Notes: a model not told the origin generated them from the sequence alone. Positions 1 through 8,167 are shown, counted from the stretch's first letter. The stretch: 23,826 bases of DNA from Flavobacterium sp. (GCA_018062725.1 JAGORP010000024.1:1-23826), one strand, 5' to 3'. Program-made: numbers and translations.

Positions 1-486
1 CTTCAACACAGTCAAGAAGATGCCGTCAGTGTTCAAGATGAAATTGAAACATTAAATTTGTATTTAAAGTTAGAAGCAATTCGTTTTGATGACGATTTCG
101 AGTTCACTATTCAATGCGATAATCAAATTGATAAAGAACTAACTTATATTCCGTCTTTCTTGTTGCAACCATTCGTTGAAAATGCTATAAAACATGGTTT
201 GTTACATCGTCTAGGAGCGAAAAAATTGACAATTTTATTTACAAAACAATCAAATTTTACTCTTATCTGTGAAATAGAAGACAACGGGATTGGTAGAGCC
301 GCCAGTTCTCAAATAAATATCAAACGCAAACACCAATCATTTGCCACAAAGGCAAGTCAAAATCGATTGGATTTGTTAAATCAAAGCACCAGTGAAAAAA
401 TAGATTTGCAAATCATAGATTTGTATGATTCAGATAATATTGCCTCAGGAACCAAAGTCATTCTATCAATTCCTATAATAAATTAA
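1..486 (+). CDS. LytS-type sensor histidine kinase, C-terminal part (5' end outside window)
   Basis: The reading frame is open from base 1, so this is the 3' end of a longer gene; no start codon is assigned. The visible 161 residues hold the end of the His_kinase (PF06580) region, recognisable by the [12 protein letters not shown] stretch, followed by a HATPase_c domain: N box in [15 protein letters not shown], the ATP-lid motif EDNGIG, and a terminal [10 protein letters not shown] strand. This order is typical of LytS/YehU-type kinases, which sit in the membrane, autophosphorylate a histidine (here lost off the left edge) and pass the phosphate to a LytTR regulator. The stop is 7 bp before the response regulator gene, so the two form an operon and very probably a cognate pair. 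Sensor domain and signal cannot be seen. Confidence 0.9.
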   Translation, partial: LQHSQEDAVSVQDEIETLNLYLKLEAIRFDDDFEFTIQCDNQIDKELTYIPSFLLQPFVENAIKHGLLHRLGAKKLTILFTKQSNFTLICEIEDNGIGRAASSQINIKRKHQSFATKASQNRLDLLNQSTSEKIDLQIIDLYDSDNIASGTKVILSIPIIN

Positions 487-493
487 AAAGAAA

Positions 494-1246
494 ATGACCA
501 TTTTAATTATCGACGACGAAAGTAAAGCCCGTTCCTTATTAACCACTATTCTTCAAGAATATTCTAATGAATCATTAGTTATTCATGAAGCACCTAATTT
601 ATTAGATGGGGTAGCAATTATTAAAAATAATACAATAGATGTACTTTTTCTAGATATCGAAATGCCTCAACATTCTGGATTAGAATTATTTGATTTTATC
701 TCGGTTGACAGTGTTAATTTTGAAATTATCTTCACAACAGCTTATAGTCAATATGCTATAAAAGCTTTTGAATTTTCAGCTATTGATTATTTATTAAAAC
801 CACTTCGCCCCAATAAAGTGCTCGAAGCCATCGAAAAAGCCAAAAAAGCGTTAACACAAAATCAAGTACAACAACGTCTTTTGGAGCTCAAGAATAGTTT
901 GTCTTCCGATAAGTTTAGCAAGCTAGCCCTGCCGGTAGAAGATGGTGTTTTGTTTGTTAAATTGGAAGAGATTTATGTGTTAGAAGCCGATGGAATGTAT
1001 ACTAATTTTCATCTAACCAATAACCGAAAGATCTTAATCAGTAAACCTATGAAGTATTTTGCCGAATTGTTGGAAAATAAAGAGTTGTTTTATAAACCAC
1101 ATCGCTCTTATTTGGTCAATTTGAAATACCTTCAAAAAGTAGTTAAAAAAGAAGGGACCTATATCGAAATGGAAAATGAAATGCGCATTCCTGTTTCCAA
1201 AGAAAAGAAAGAGGAATTAATCAATTTACTTCAAGATTTGCAATAA
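494..1246 (+). CDS. LytTR-family response regulator
   Basis: A 250-residue two-domain transcription factor. Residues 1-120 are a receiver domain with the acidic pair D7/D8, phosphoacceptor D54 in LFLDIEMP, T82 in FTTAY and K102 in DYLLKPL. Residues from about 145 to 248 are a LytTR DNA-binding domain (motifs VLEADGMYTNFHL, KPHRSYLVNL and RIPVSKEKKEEL). Phosphorylation by the kinase encoded 7 bp upstream would activate DNA binding. LytTR proteins usually bind direct repeats upstream of a few targets, often nearby. The next gene downstream, and a paralogue of it, carry an identical 17-bp element that starts 2 bp after this stop codon, so the RCC1-protein genes are plausible targets, though this is inference. 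The length is normal for the family. Confidence 0.95.
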   Translation: MTILIIDDESKARSLLTTILQEYSNESLVIHEAPNLLDGVAIIKNNTIDVLFLDIEMPQHSGLELFDFISVDSVNFEIIFTTAYSQYAIKAFEFSAIDYLLKPLRPNKVLEAIEKAKKALTQNQVQQRLLELKNSLSSDKFSKLALPVEDGVLFVKLEEIYVLEADGMYTNFHLTNNRKILISKPMKYFAELLENKELFYKPHRSYLVNLKYLQKVVKKEGTYIEMENEMRIPVSKEKKEELINLLQDLQ

Positions 1247-1247
1247 A

Positions 1248-1316
1248 TTTTCAGCAATTGAAAAGAACTTTCTAGAAGTTTCCATAATTATCTAAAGTGA
1301 TGGAGACATAATTTTG
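1248..1316 (+). promoter_or_regulatory. Upstream region of first RCC1 gene: 17-bp partial palindrome plus -7 box
   Basis: ttttcagcaattgaaaa lies at 1248-1264 (arms TTTTCA/TGAAAA, 5-base loop). A Bacteroidota -7 box TAATTTTG is at 1309-1316, 22 bp before the ATG. The same elements recur at identical distances from the ATG (91 and 30 bp) upstream of the second RCC1 gene, which supports a functional promoter with an activator or repressor site near -63. No clear -33 TTG is seen, which fits activator dependence. Confidence 0.55.
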
Positions 1317-1338
1317 ACTCATAATTAATACACAAACT

Positions 1339-2697
1339 ATGAGAACAAAATTATTTTTATTTTTTACTTTGTTTACTTTGCAAAGTAATGCACAATGTTG
1401 GAGCAAAATTTCTTCCGGAGCTTATCATACAATTGCCATTGCAAACAACGGAACTTTATGGGCTTGGGGCTACAACAACTCGGGTCAAGTAGGAAACGGA
1501 ACAACTGTAAATCAAAACATTCCCGTACAAATTGGTACCGACACCGATTGGGTTTATGTTGGTGCGGGTTATTATCATTCTTTTGCTATAAAATCTAACG
1601 GAACGCTTTGGGGTTGGGGTGATAATTCTGACTATAAAATTAAAAACAATACACCATCACCCTCAACACCTTTAACTTTTACAGAACCAATACAGATAGG
1701 AAACGATACCAATTGGTCTAAAATTAGTGGAGGTGAAAATTTTTCGGTTGCCATAAAAACAAATGGCACGCTTTGGACATGGGGAAGTGACGCAAATGGG
1801 CAAATGGGTAATGGAATAACAAATTTAGCACATACTATTCCTACACAAGTTGGTACGGCAACCAATTGGGCGCAAATAGATGCAGGACGATACCATGTAA
1901 TTGCTCTAAATTCTGGAGGTGGAGTCATAACTTGGGGTAGTAATCAATATGGGCAAATTGGAAATGGTGGTGGATTTGATGTTACCGCCCCTTTCTTGAT
2001 TTCTGGTACATCGGGCGTTTTGAAAATTGATGCAAACGCTACAGGCTCATTAATCATTTTAAGTGATAACTCTTTGTGGACAACCGGTTTGATTCAATAT
2101 CTAGCGAATTATAATTTTACACGATTTCAAACTGCCAATAATTGGAATAATGTAAGTGCTGGAAGCAATCATTTTATTGCTTCAAAAACAGATGGCACTT
2201 TATGGGCGTGGGGAAATAATGCTTTACAACAATGTTCAAGTAATACTGTGAGTGCTTTTGGCGGTAGTCCAAATCAAGTAGCAGGTTCTAATTATTCTCA
2301 ACATTTGGCAACAAATGTATATAGTTCATTGGCTTTAAAAACGGATGGAAGTTTATATGCATTTGGTCAAAATCATGTCGGACAATTAGCATCGGGTAAT
2401 TTAGATAATTCAATAGTATCATTAATTAGTTGTCCAACTATATTATCAAATGAAGATTTTGAAATTAAAAATTCAGTTTCATTATATCCAAATCCAGTTA
2501 AAAACACTCTGAATATTTCGTTAGAAAATAACTCAGAAATTCAAAATGTAGTGATTTATGATGTTACTGGAAAACAAGTGAAACTTCAAGAAGGTAATAC
2601 AACTTCAATTTTTGTAGAAGATTTAAAATCGGGATTATACCTTTTAGAAGTGACTATTGAAGGAAACAAAGCAGTTAAAAAGTTTATAAAACAATAG
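1339..2697 (+). CDS. Secreted RCC1-repeat beta-propeller protein with T9SS sorting domain (copy 1)
   Basis: A 452-residue exported protein. The start MRTKLFLFFTLFTLQSNAQC is a signal peptide, probably cleaved near residue 18. Residues from about 20 to 365 are RCC1-type repeats marked by recurring (A/S)GxYHxxAI..NGTLWAWGxNxxGQ(V/L)GNG units, enough for one seven-bladed propeller. Residues from about 375 to 452 form a type A T9SS C-terminal domain: LYPNPVKNTLNIS, the YDVTGKQV turn, the SGLYLLEV strand and the final KKFIKQ. The protein should therefore cross the inner membrane by Sec and the outer membrane by T9SS, ending on the surface or outside. The binding partner is unknown; bacterial RCC1 proteins are poorly studied. 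The paralogue at 2843 is homologous over its full length including the upstream region, so this is a tandem duplication. It follows a LytTR two-component system by 92 bp. Confidence 0.9.
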   Translation: MRTKLFLFFTLFTLQSNAQCWSKISSGAYHTIAIANNGTLWAWGYNNSGQVGNGTTVNQNIPVQIGTDTDWVYVGAGYYHSFAIKSNGTLWGWGDNSDYKIKNNTPSPSTPLTFTEPIQIGNDTNWSKISGGENFSVAIKTNGTLWTWGSDANGQMGNGITNLAHTIPTQVGTATNWAQIDAGRYHVIALNSGGGVITWGSNQYGQIGNGGGFDVTAPFLISGTSGVLKIDANATGSLIILSDNSLWTTGLIQYLANYNFTRFQTANNWNNVSAGSNHFIASKTDGTLWAWGNNALQQCSSNTVSAFGGSPNQVAGSNYSQHLATNVYSSLALKTDGSLYAFGQNHVGQLASGNLDNSIVSLISCPTILSNEDFEIKNSVSLYPNPVKNTLNISLENNSEIQNVVIYDVTGKQVKLQEGNTTSIFVEDLKSGLYLLEVTIEGNKAVKKFIKQ

Positions 2698-2751
2698 ATT
2701 GATAAGAAAACTTGCTGCGAAACTGTGTTTGTTTTTAAATAGTACTTTTTC

Positions 2752-2820
2752 TTTTCAGCAATTGAAAACAGCCTTTTAGAAGTTCTGATAATCGCATCGA
2801 TTTGTGCTGGCCTAATTTTG
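2752..2820 (+). promoter_or_regulatory. Upstream region of second RCC1 gene (duplicated promoter)
   Basis: The 17-bp element ttttcagcaattgaaaa recurs exactly at 2752-2768, and the -7 box TAATTTTG at 2813-2820. Both lie at the same distance from the ATG as in copy 1. The two 91-bp upstream regions align without gaps. Conserved blocks are the 17-mer, TAGAAGTT, ATAAT, and the stretch from the -7 box to the ATG; the middle has diverged. That pattern of constrained blocks suggests selection on regulatory sites. Confidence 0.55.
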
Positions 2821-2842
2821 ACTCCTAATTAATACAAAAACT

Positions 2843-4204
2843 ATGAGAACAAGACTACTTTTTTTATTCGCATTTGTAACTTTTCAGATGAATGCGCAAT
2901 GTTGGAGTAAAATTTCTGCTGGACTTTATCATTCAATCGCTATTTCAGATGATGGGAAATTATGGGCATGGGGCTATAATAATTCAGGACAACTTGGTGA
3001 TGGAACGGCACTGGATAAGAATACGCCCATTCAAATTGGTTCTGATAATGATTGGGTTGCAATTGGAACGGGTTATTATCATTCTTTTGGAATAAAATCA
3101 AATGGAACTCTTTGGGCTTGGGGTTATAATTATTACGGTCAATTAGGAAGAGGAACAAACGGAAATGGGACCAACCAGCTAGTTCCGACACAAATAGGAA
3201 CAGATACGAACTGGCTTTCCGTTACTGGAGGAGAATATTTTAGCTTAGCAGTTAAAACCAATGGTACTTTATGGTCAACGGGTAAAAACACAAATGGTCA
3301 GTTAGGGATAAATAATTTAACAGATCAAAATACGTTTCAACAAGTGGGTACTGATACTGACTGGGGTAAAATTGCCTGCGGAAGAAGTCATTCCTTGGCC
3401 TTAAAGAGTAATGGTGTCTTATACCTTTGGGGTGCTAACGGAAGCGGACAACTTGGATTAACACATCTTGTAGACAGACGCGTTCCAACTGTATATGCAA
3501 GTTTTGTAGCATTTACAGAAATTGCTGGAGGAGTAAGTTCAAGTATTGCCATTAAATCGGATGGAAAAATGTATCGTGCTGGATATGGTTGTCCAATTCC
3601 TGGATCGACGTATACAATGGCGGAGTATGTCGTTTCACCTGCTGATTGGATGAGTGTTAAAATCGGAAATAATTTTGTAGCTGCATCAAAAACAGATGGT
3701 TCTTTGTGGGTAATTGGTAATAATGATTATGGTCAATTTGGCAATCCAAGTTTTAATTCTTCCACAACCTTTCTTCAACCTAATTTAGGCTCAGGATGGT
3801 TGTTAGGTGCTGATAATATACAGGTTAATTCATTTTCAATTTTAGCCTTAAATTCGAGTCGACAATTGTTTGGAACAGGGCAAAATCATGTTGGTCAAAT
3901 TGGTGATAGTAGCTTAACTCAAAGGGTGAATTTTACGGCTGTAAATTGTCCTTTCTTATTGTCAAATGAAGAATTCAAACAAGACAACTCTATTTCATTT
4001 TTTCCAAATCCTGCGAATGAAGTTGTGAACATTCAAATGGATTCAGCCTTAAAATCGGCGGTACTATTTAATCTGCAAGGACAAAAAATAAAAACAGTAA
4101 CTACTAAAGAAGTAAATATTTCCGATTTAATAAGTGGAGTATATATGATCCGGATTGAAGATCAGCAAGGAAGGGAATCAATTCAAAAATTGATAAAAAA
4201 ATAA
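2843..4204 (+). CDS. Secreted RCC1-repeat beta-propeller protein with T9SS sorting domain (copy 2)
   Basis: A 453-residue paralogue of the preceding gene. The signal peptide MRTRLLFLFAFVTFQMNAQC begins and ends like that of copy 1, with the mature protein starting at CWSKIS(A/S)G in both. Residues from about 20 to 370 carry RCC1 units with the same GxYHSxxIKSNGTLWAWG pattern, predicting one seven-bladed propeller. Residues from about 378 to 453 are a T9SS type A sorting domain (FFPNPANEVVNIQ, FNLQGQKI, SGVYMIRI, IQKLIKK). Blades 5 and 6 and the sorting domain have drifted most from copy 1, while the first two blades are nearly the same. It has its own copy of the upstream promoter block, so it may be transcribed alone. 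A terminator follows 19 bp after the stop. Ligand and role are unknown. Confidence 0.9.
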   Translation: MRTRLLFLFAFVTFQMNAQCWSKISAGLYHSIAISDDGKLWAWGYNNSGQLGDGTALDKNTPIQIGSDNDWVAIGTGYYHSFGIKSNGTLWAWGYNYYGQLGRGTNGNGTNQLVPTQIGTDTNWLSVTGGEYFSLAVKTNGTLWSTGKNTNGQLGINNLTDQNTFQQVGTDTDWGKIACGRSHSLALKSNGVLYLWGANGSGQLGLTHLVDRRVPTVYASFVAFTEIAGGVSSSIAIKSDGKMYRAGYGCPIPGSTYTMAEYVVSPADWMSVKIGNNFVAASKTDGSLWVIGNNDYGQFGNPSFNSSTTFLQPNLGSGWLLGADNIQVNSFSILALNSSRQLFGTGQNHVGQIGDSSLTQRVNFTAVNCPFLLSNEEFKQDNSISFFPNPANEVVNIQMDSALKSAVLFNLQGQKIKTVTTKEVNISDLISGVYMIRIEDQQGRESIQKLIKK

Positions 4205-4222
4205 AATAAAAGTATAGAAAAC

Positions 4223-4258
4223 AAAAGAGGCTGTCCAAATGAAAGGACAGCCTCTTTT
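4223..4258. terminator. Bidirectional intrinsic terminator
   Basis: A perfect 14-bp stem (AAAAGAGGCTGTCC / GGACAGCCTCTTTT) with an 8-base loop lies between the convergent second RCC1 gene (stop at 4204) and gcvP (stop at 4280). The A and T runs flanking the GC core give a U-tract on both strands, so it can stop transcription from both sides. Confidence 0.93.
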
Positions 4259-4279
4259 TATAACTATTTATTTGCTAGA

Positions 4280-7123
4280 TTAGATATAAGCCTCTATTGG
4301 TGCACAAGAACAAACCAAGTTTCTATCTCCAAAAGCATCATCTACACGACGAACACTTGGCCAAAATTTATTGTCTGCAATATACGCTAACGGATAAGCT
4401 GCTTTCTCTCTTGAATACGGTAAATCCCATACATCTGATGTTAACATTGCTAATGTATGTGGTGCATTTTTTAACGGATTGTTTGGATTGTCAGCAGAAG
4501 CTTCCTCAATCTCTTTACGAATAGAAATCAAGGCATCGCAAAAACGATCCAATTCGGCTAAATCTTCACTTTCTGTAGGTTCTACCATTAAAGTTCCTGC
4601 TACAGGGAAAGAAACGGTTGGGGCATGGAAACCATAATCCATTAAACGTTTAGCAATATCTGTAACTTTGATGCCTTTTTCTTCAAAAGAACGACAATCT
4701 AAAATCATTTCGTGTGCTGCACGACCCATTTCCCCGGAATATAAAATTGGGAAATGTCCTTCAAAACGTGCTTTCATATAATTGGCATTCAAAATTGCAT
4801 GCTCTGTTGAAGAACGCAATCCTTCAGCGCCTAACATACAAATGTAGCCGTAGGAAATTAAACAAACTAATGCCGATCCATAAGGTGCAGCAGAAATTGC
4901 AGTAATAGCTTTTTCGCCACCAGTCGCCACTATAGGATTTGTAGGTAAAAACGGAACTAACTTATCATTCACACAAATAGGTCCAACTCCAGGGCCACCA
5001 CCACCATGAGGAATAGCAAAGGTTTTGTGTAAGTTTAAGTGGCAAACGTCGGCACCAATTGTAGCTGGATTAGTTAATCCAACTTGTGCATTCATGTTGG
5101 CTCCATCCATATAAACTAATCCGCCGTTATCGTGAATTAATTGAGTTATTTCAATTATTGAGGATTCATAAACCCCATGAGTAGAAGGATAAGTAACCAT
5201 TAAACAAGATAAATCAGCTGCGTGTTCTATAGCTCTTGCTCTCAAATCTTCTACATCGATATTTCCTTCTGGAGTTGTTTTGGTAACAATGATTTTCATT
5301 CCTGCCATAGCTGCCGAAGCCGGATTGGTTCCGTGAGCGGAAGAAGGAATTAAACAAACATTTCTATGGCCTTCACCACGTGAAATATGATAAGCGCGAA
5401 TAGCCATTAAGCCTGCATATTCACCTTGTGCGCCAGAATTTGGTTGTAAGGAAGTACCTTGAAAACCAGTAACCACATTTAATTGTTGTTCTAATTTTTT
5501 AAGCATCAATAAATATCCTTGAACCTGATCGGCAGGAGCGAATGGATGGATATTGTTCCAATTTGCTTGACTTAACGGAAGCATTTCTGCCGCTGCATTC
5601 AACTTCATTGTACAAGAACCTAATGAAATCATCGAATGGTTTAGTGATAAATCTTTGCGCTCTAATCTTTTGATATAACGCATCAACTGACTTTCAGAAT
5701 GATGTGCGTTAAAGACTTCGTGCTGTAAGAAAGTTGAAGTTCTAACTAATTGGGTTGGAATCTGATTTTCAGTAGCTAATTCTGATACATGAATGGCAGA
5801 TTTTCCAGTTGCTTCCGAAAAGATAGAAACAATGGTATTGATATCGGCAATCGAAGTGGTTTCGTTAAAAGAAATGGAAACACAATCTTTATTTGGGTAG
5901 AAGAAGTTGAATTCGTTCTTTTCTGCGATAGCTTTTACTTTTTCAGCATCAGCTTTTACTAAAAGGGTGTCAAAAAAAGCAGAATTTACTTGATTGATAC
6001 CTAATGAAGATAATGCTTTTGCCGTAGTTACCGCCGAAGCATGTACTTTGTTGGCAATATATTGTAAGCCTTTTGGTCCGTGGTATACGGCATACATTCC
6101 GGCCATAACCGCTAGTAAAACCTGAGCCGTACAAATGTTTGACGTCGCTTTTTCACGTTTAATATGTTGCTCACGAGTACCTAATGCCATACGTAAGGCA
6201 CGGTTTCCGTTTACATCGATAGAAACTCCGATAATTCTACCGGGCATCGAACGCTTGTATTCTTCTTTGGTAGCGAAGAAACCTGCGTGAGGTCCTCCAA
6301 ATCCCATTGGAATTCCAAAACGTTGTGTTGTACCTACTACAACAGCAGCGCCCATTTCTCCTGGAGAAGTTAATTTCACCAAAGATAAAATATCAGCAGC
6401 TACAGCAACCTTAATTTCATTTTGTGCCGCTTTTGCTATAAATTGTGAATAGTCATGAACTTGACCCAATTTTCCTGGATATTGTAAAATGGCTCCGAAA
6501 TAATCGGCAGAAAAATCAAAAGTTTCATGATTTCCAACAACTAATTCAATATTTAAAGGTGTAGAGCGAGTTTGTAAAATGGATAACGTTTGTGGTAAAA
6601 TTTCTTCCGAAACGAAGAATTTACTAACATTATTTTTCTTTTGATCACGCGTTCTTACGTCAAAAAGTAATGTCATGGCTTCAGCCGCAGCAGTACCTTC
6701 GTCAAGTAATGAAGCGTTGGCAATTTCCATTCCTGTTAATTCGATAATAGTAGTTTGAAAATTTAATAAGGCTTCTAAGCGACCTTGAGCAATTTCAGCC
6801 TGATATGGTGTATAAGCCGTGTACCAACCTGGGTTTTCAAAAATATTTCTTTGAATTACTGGAGGAACAATGGCGGGATGATATCCCAATCCAATATATG
6901 ATTTGTATACTTTATTTTTACTGCCCAACTGTGTGATGTGAGTCAAATACTCATATTCGGTCATGGCTGGGTCAAGTTGTAATTCTTGTTTTAAGCGAAT
7001 TCCGTCTGGAAAGGTTTCAAATAATAACTGGGTCATGTCCTTCACTCCAATAGTTTTGAACATGTGTTGTAGGTCAGATTCTCTCGGACCAATGTGTCTT
7101 AAAGCAAATGCATCTGTTTTCAT
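4280..7123 (-). CDS. gcvP: Glycine dehydrogenase (decarboxylating), glycine cleavage system P protein
   Basis: A 947-residue full-length, single-chain P protein, the usual size for the homodimeric type. It decarboxylates glycine with pyridoxal phosphate and transfers the aminomethyl group to lipoylated H protein, feeding one-carbon units into folate. The N-terminal half has FALRHIGPRE and YTPYQAEIAQGRLE; the C-terminal half has the PLP-lysine motif LNLHKTFAIPHGGGGPG with K700 as the Schiff-base lysine. The start MKTDAFALRHIG is typical of flavobacterial homologues. gcvT and gcvH are not in the window, so the system is dispersed here, as is common in this phylum. The gene is transcribed alone: it converges on a shared terminator at its 3' end and diverges from a membrane-protein gene at its 5' end. 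No glycine riboswitch is apparent in the short leader. Confidence 0.97.
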   Translation of the reverse strand: MKTDAFALRHIGPRESDLQHMFKTIGVKDMTQLLFETFPDGIRLKQELQLDPAMTEYEYLTHITQLGSKNKVYKSYIGLGYHPAIVPPVIQRNIFENPGWYTAYTPYQAEIAQGRLEALLNFQTTIIELTGMEIANASLLDEGTAAAEAMTLLFDVRTRDQKKNNVSKFFVSEEILPQTLSILQTRSTPLNIELVVGNHETFDFSADYFGAILQYPGKLGQVHDYSQFIAKAAQNEIKVAVAADILSLVKLTSPGEMGAAVVVGTTQRFGIPMGFGGPHAGFFATKEEYKRSMPGRIIGVSIDVNGNRALRMALGTREQHIKREKATSNICTAQVLLAVMAGMYAVYHGPKGLQYIANKVHASAVTTAKALSSLGINQVNSAFFDTLLVKADAEKVKAIAEKNEFNFFYPNKDCVSISFNETTSIADINTIVSIFSEATGKSAIHVSELATENQIPTQLVRTSTFLQHEVFNAHHSESQLMRYIKRLERKDLSLNHSMISLGSCTMKLNAAAEMLPLSQANWNNIHPFAPADQVQGYLLMLKKLEQQLNVVTGFQGTSLQPNSGAQGEYAGLMAIRAYHISRGEGHRNVCLIPSSAHGTNPASAAMAGMKIIVTKTTPEGNIDVEDLRARAIEHAADLSCLMVTYPSTHGVYESSIIEITQLIHDNGGLVYMDGANMNAQVGLTNPATIGADVCHLNLHKTFAIPHGGGGPGVGPICVNDKLVPFLPTNPIVATGGEKAITAISAAPYGSALVCLISYGYICMLGAEGLRSSTEHAILNANYMKARFEGHFPILYSGEMGRAAHEMILDCRSFEEKGIKVTDIAKRLMDYGFHAPTVSFPVAGTLMVEPTESEDLAELDRFCDALISIRKEIEEASADNPNNPLKNAPHTLAMLTSDVWDLPYSREKAAYPLAYIADNKFWPSVRRVDDAFGDRNLVCSCAPIEAYI

Positions 7124-7161
7124 TCAATCAGTGTATAAAAAGCGTGTTGTTTTTGTGATGA

Positions 7162-7169
7162 CAAAAGTA
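7162..7169 (-). promoter_or_regulatory. Putative -7 box for gcvP
   Basis: On the minus strand this reads TACTTTTG, a match to the Bacteroidota -7 consensus TAnnTTTG, 38 bp upstream of the gcvP ATG. No convincing -33 element is visible. The leader would be only about 30 nt, too short for a riboswitch. Confidence 0.45.
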
Positions 7170-7230
7170 GTTATTAATCTTAAAATTACCCATTAATTAA
7201 CGACGGTTTTTTATCAAATTATAAACCAAA

Positions 7231-7261
7231 ATTGTTATTTATTAACAATTCGTTATTTTTG
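7231..7261 (+). promoter_or_regulatory. Putative promoter of the UbiA-like gene
   Basis: A TTG at 7232-7234 and the -7 box TATTTTTG at 7254-7261 are separated by 19 bp, a good Bacteroidota promoter layout. The -7 box ends only 3 bp before the ATG at 7265, so the transcript would be leaderless or the real start is further in (next ATG at 7346). Confidence 0.45.
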
Positions 7262-7264
7262 TGA

Positions 7265-8080
7265 ATGCAAATTTTTAAACGACTTTTTAATTTTTACATA
7301 CACGGAAGTATTCATGTTGCTTTGTCTGTTTATGCCCTGGTAAACATGACACTCCATTTTTTTCATATCGAATATGATGCGCCTATGGCTTGTTTCGCTT
7401 TTTTCGGAACCATAGTAGGGTATAATTTTGTGAAGTACGACGAATTGGTAAGGGCCAAAAAGCTAAAAATGACCAATGAAAGAAAAGCAATTGTTGGGTT
7501 GAGTATGTTTTCGTTCTTGGCTGTGATTTATTGTTGTTTTCAATTGCAAACGCAAACACAATTAGTAGCGATCGCTTTTTTAGGATTGACCGTCTTGTAC
7601 ACATTGCCTATTTTTCCGAAGTTGGGAAATGCTAGAAATTGGGCAGGCGTGAAAATTTATATTGTGGCCTTTTGTTGGGCGGGAATTACTCTTTTTTTAC
7701 CGATTATGAATGCTGAATTGCCGCTTTCGCAAGATGTATGGCTGAAGTTTTGCCAACGCTTTTTGTTGGTCATCATCTTGATTTTAATTTTTGAAATCAT
7801 CGACTTGAAGAATGACGATTTGTCTTTGCAAACGGTACCTCAAAAATTAGGGGTTTATAAAACAAAATGTTTGAATCTTTTTTTACTGATTCCGTTTTAT
7901 TGTTTGGAATTTTTTAAATCCGATTTTCAGATTGTTCAATTGTGGGTAAATCTAGTATTGATAATTGGTTTGGCTCTTTTTACAATTTTCGCCAATCCGA
8001 AACGCTCCGATTATTACACCTCTTTTTGGGTAGAAAGTGTTCCGGTTTTTTGGTGGTTGCTTGTTGTTTTCTTTAAGTAA
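7265..8080 (+). CDS. UbiA-prenyltransferase-like integral membrane protein
   Basis: A 271-residue very hydrophobic protein with about seven or eight predicted membrane helices. Two polar spots resemble the aspartate motifs of the UbiA superfamily: YNFVKYDE around N54/D59, and IIDLKNDD at D180/D184/D185 followed by SLQTVPQKLG (residues 187-196), which mirrors the family pattern DxxxDxxxGxxTLPVxLG. UbiA enzymes attach prenyl chains to aromatic acceptors in quinone, haem or lipid synthesis. Both motifs are degenerate: the first lacks the full NDxxDxxxD and the second has a shifted spacing. Activity is therefore uncertain and the substrate unknown. No quinone or carotenoid gene lies nearby. It diverges from gcvP and converges on the M3 peptidase gene. 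Codon use matches the neighbours. Confidence 0.6.
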   Translation: MQIFKRLFNFYIHGSIHVALSVYALVNMTLHFFHIEYDAPMACFAFFGTIVGYNFVKYDELVRAKKLKMTNERKAIVGLSMFSFLAVIYCCFQLQTQTQLVAIAFLGLTVLYTLPIFPKLGNARNWAGVKIYIVAFCWAGITLFLPIMNAELPLSQDVWLKFCQRFLLVIILILIFEIIDLKNDDLSLQTVPQKLGVYKTKCLNLFLLIPFYCLEFFKSDFQIVQLWVNLVLIIGLALFTIFANPKRSDYYTSFWVESVPVFWWLLVVFFK

Positions 8081-8101
8081 GTAATTACGACGAAGAACAA
8101 C

Positions 8102-8166
8102 GAAGCAATCTATTTACAGATTGCTTCACTATCCCTTAGACAGGCTCAGGATGACAGTTCGCAATG
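8102..8166. repeat. Composite palindromic repeat-like spacer between convergent genes
   Basis: GAAGCAATCT / AGATTGCTTC forms a perfect 10-bp stem (8102-8111 and 8118-8127) with a 6-base loop. It is followed by CCTTAGACAGGCTCAGGATG (8134-8153) and GCAATGAC just before the M3 peptidase stop. Both parts resemble short intergenic motifs I recognise as widely dispersed in Bacteroidota genomes (GCAATCT...AGATTGCTTC...GCAATGAC, and the TCATCCTGAGCCTGTC type). Either could help end transcription of the two convergent genes. Confidence 0.55.
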
Positions 8167-8167
8167 A

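Noticed and set aside
1395..1928. Overlapping ORFs inside the first RCC1 gene on both strands
   Set aside because: They arise from the repeated RCC1 coding pattern; no family features and fully contained in a well-supported gene. The same holds for those inside the second RCC1 gene.
4223..4258. Mobile-element inverted repeat
   Set aside because: The stem has A/T flanks and sits exactly between convergent stop codons, which fits a bidirectional terminator; there is no target-site duplication or transposase.
7124..7264. Glycine riboswitch upstream of gcvP
   Set aside because: The intergenic region is short, the predicted leader is about 30 nt, and no aptamer-like paired elements are visible.
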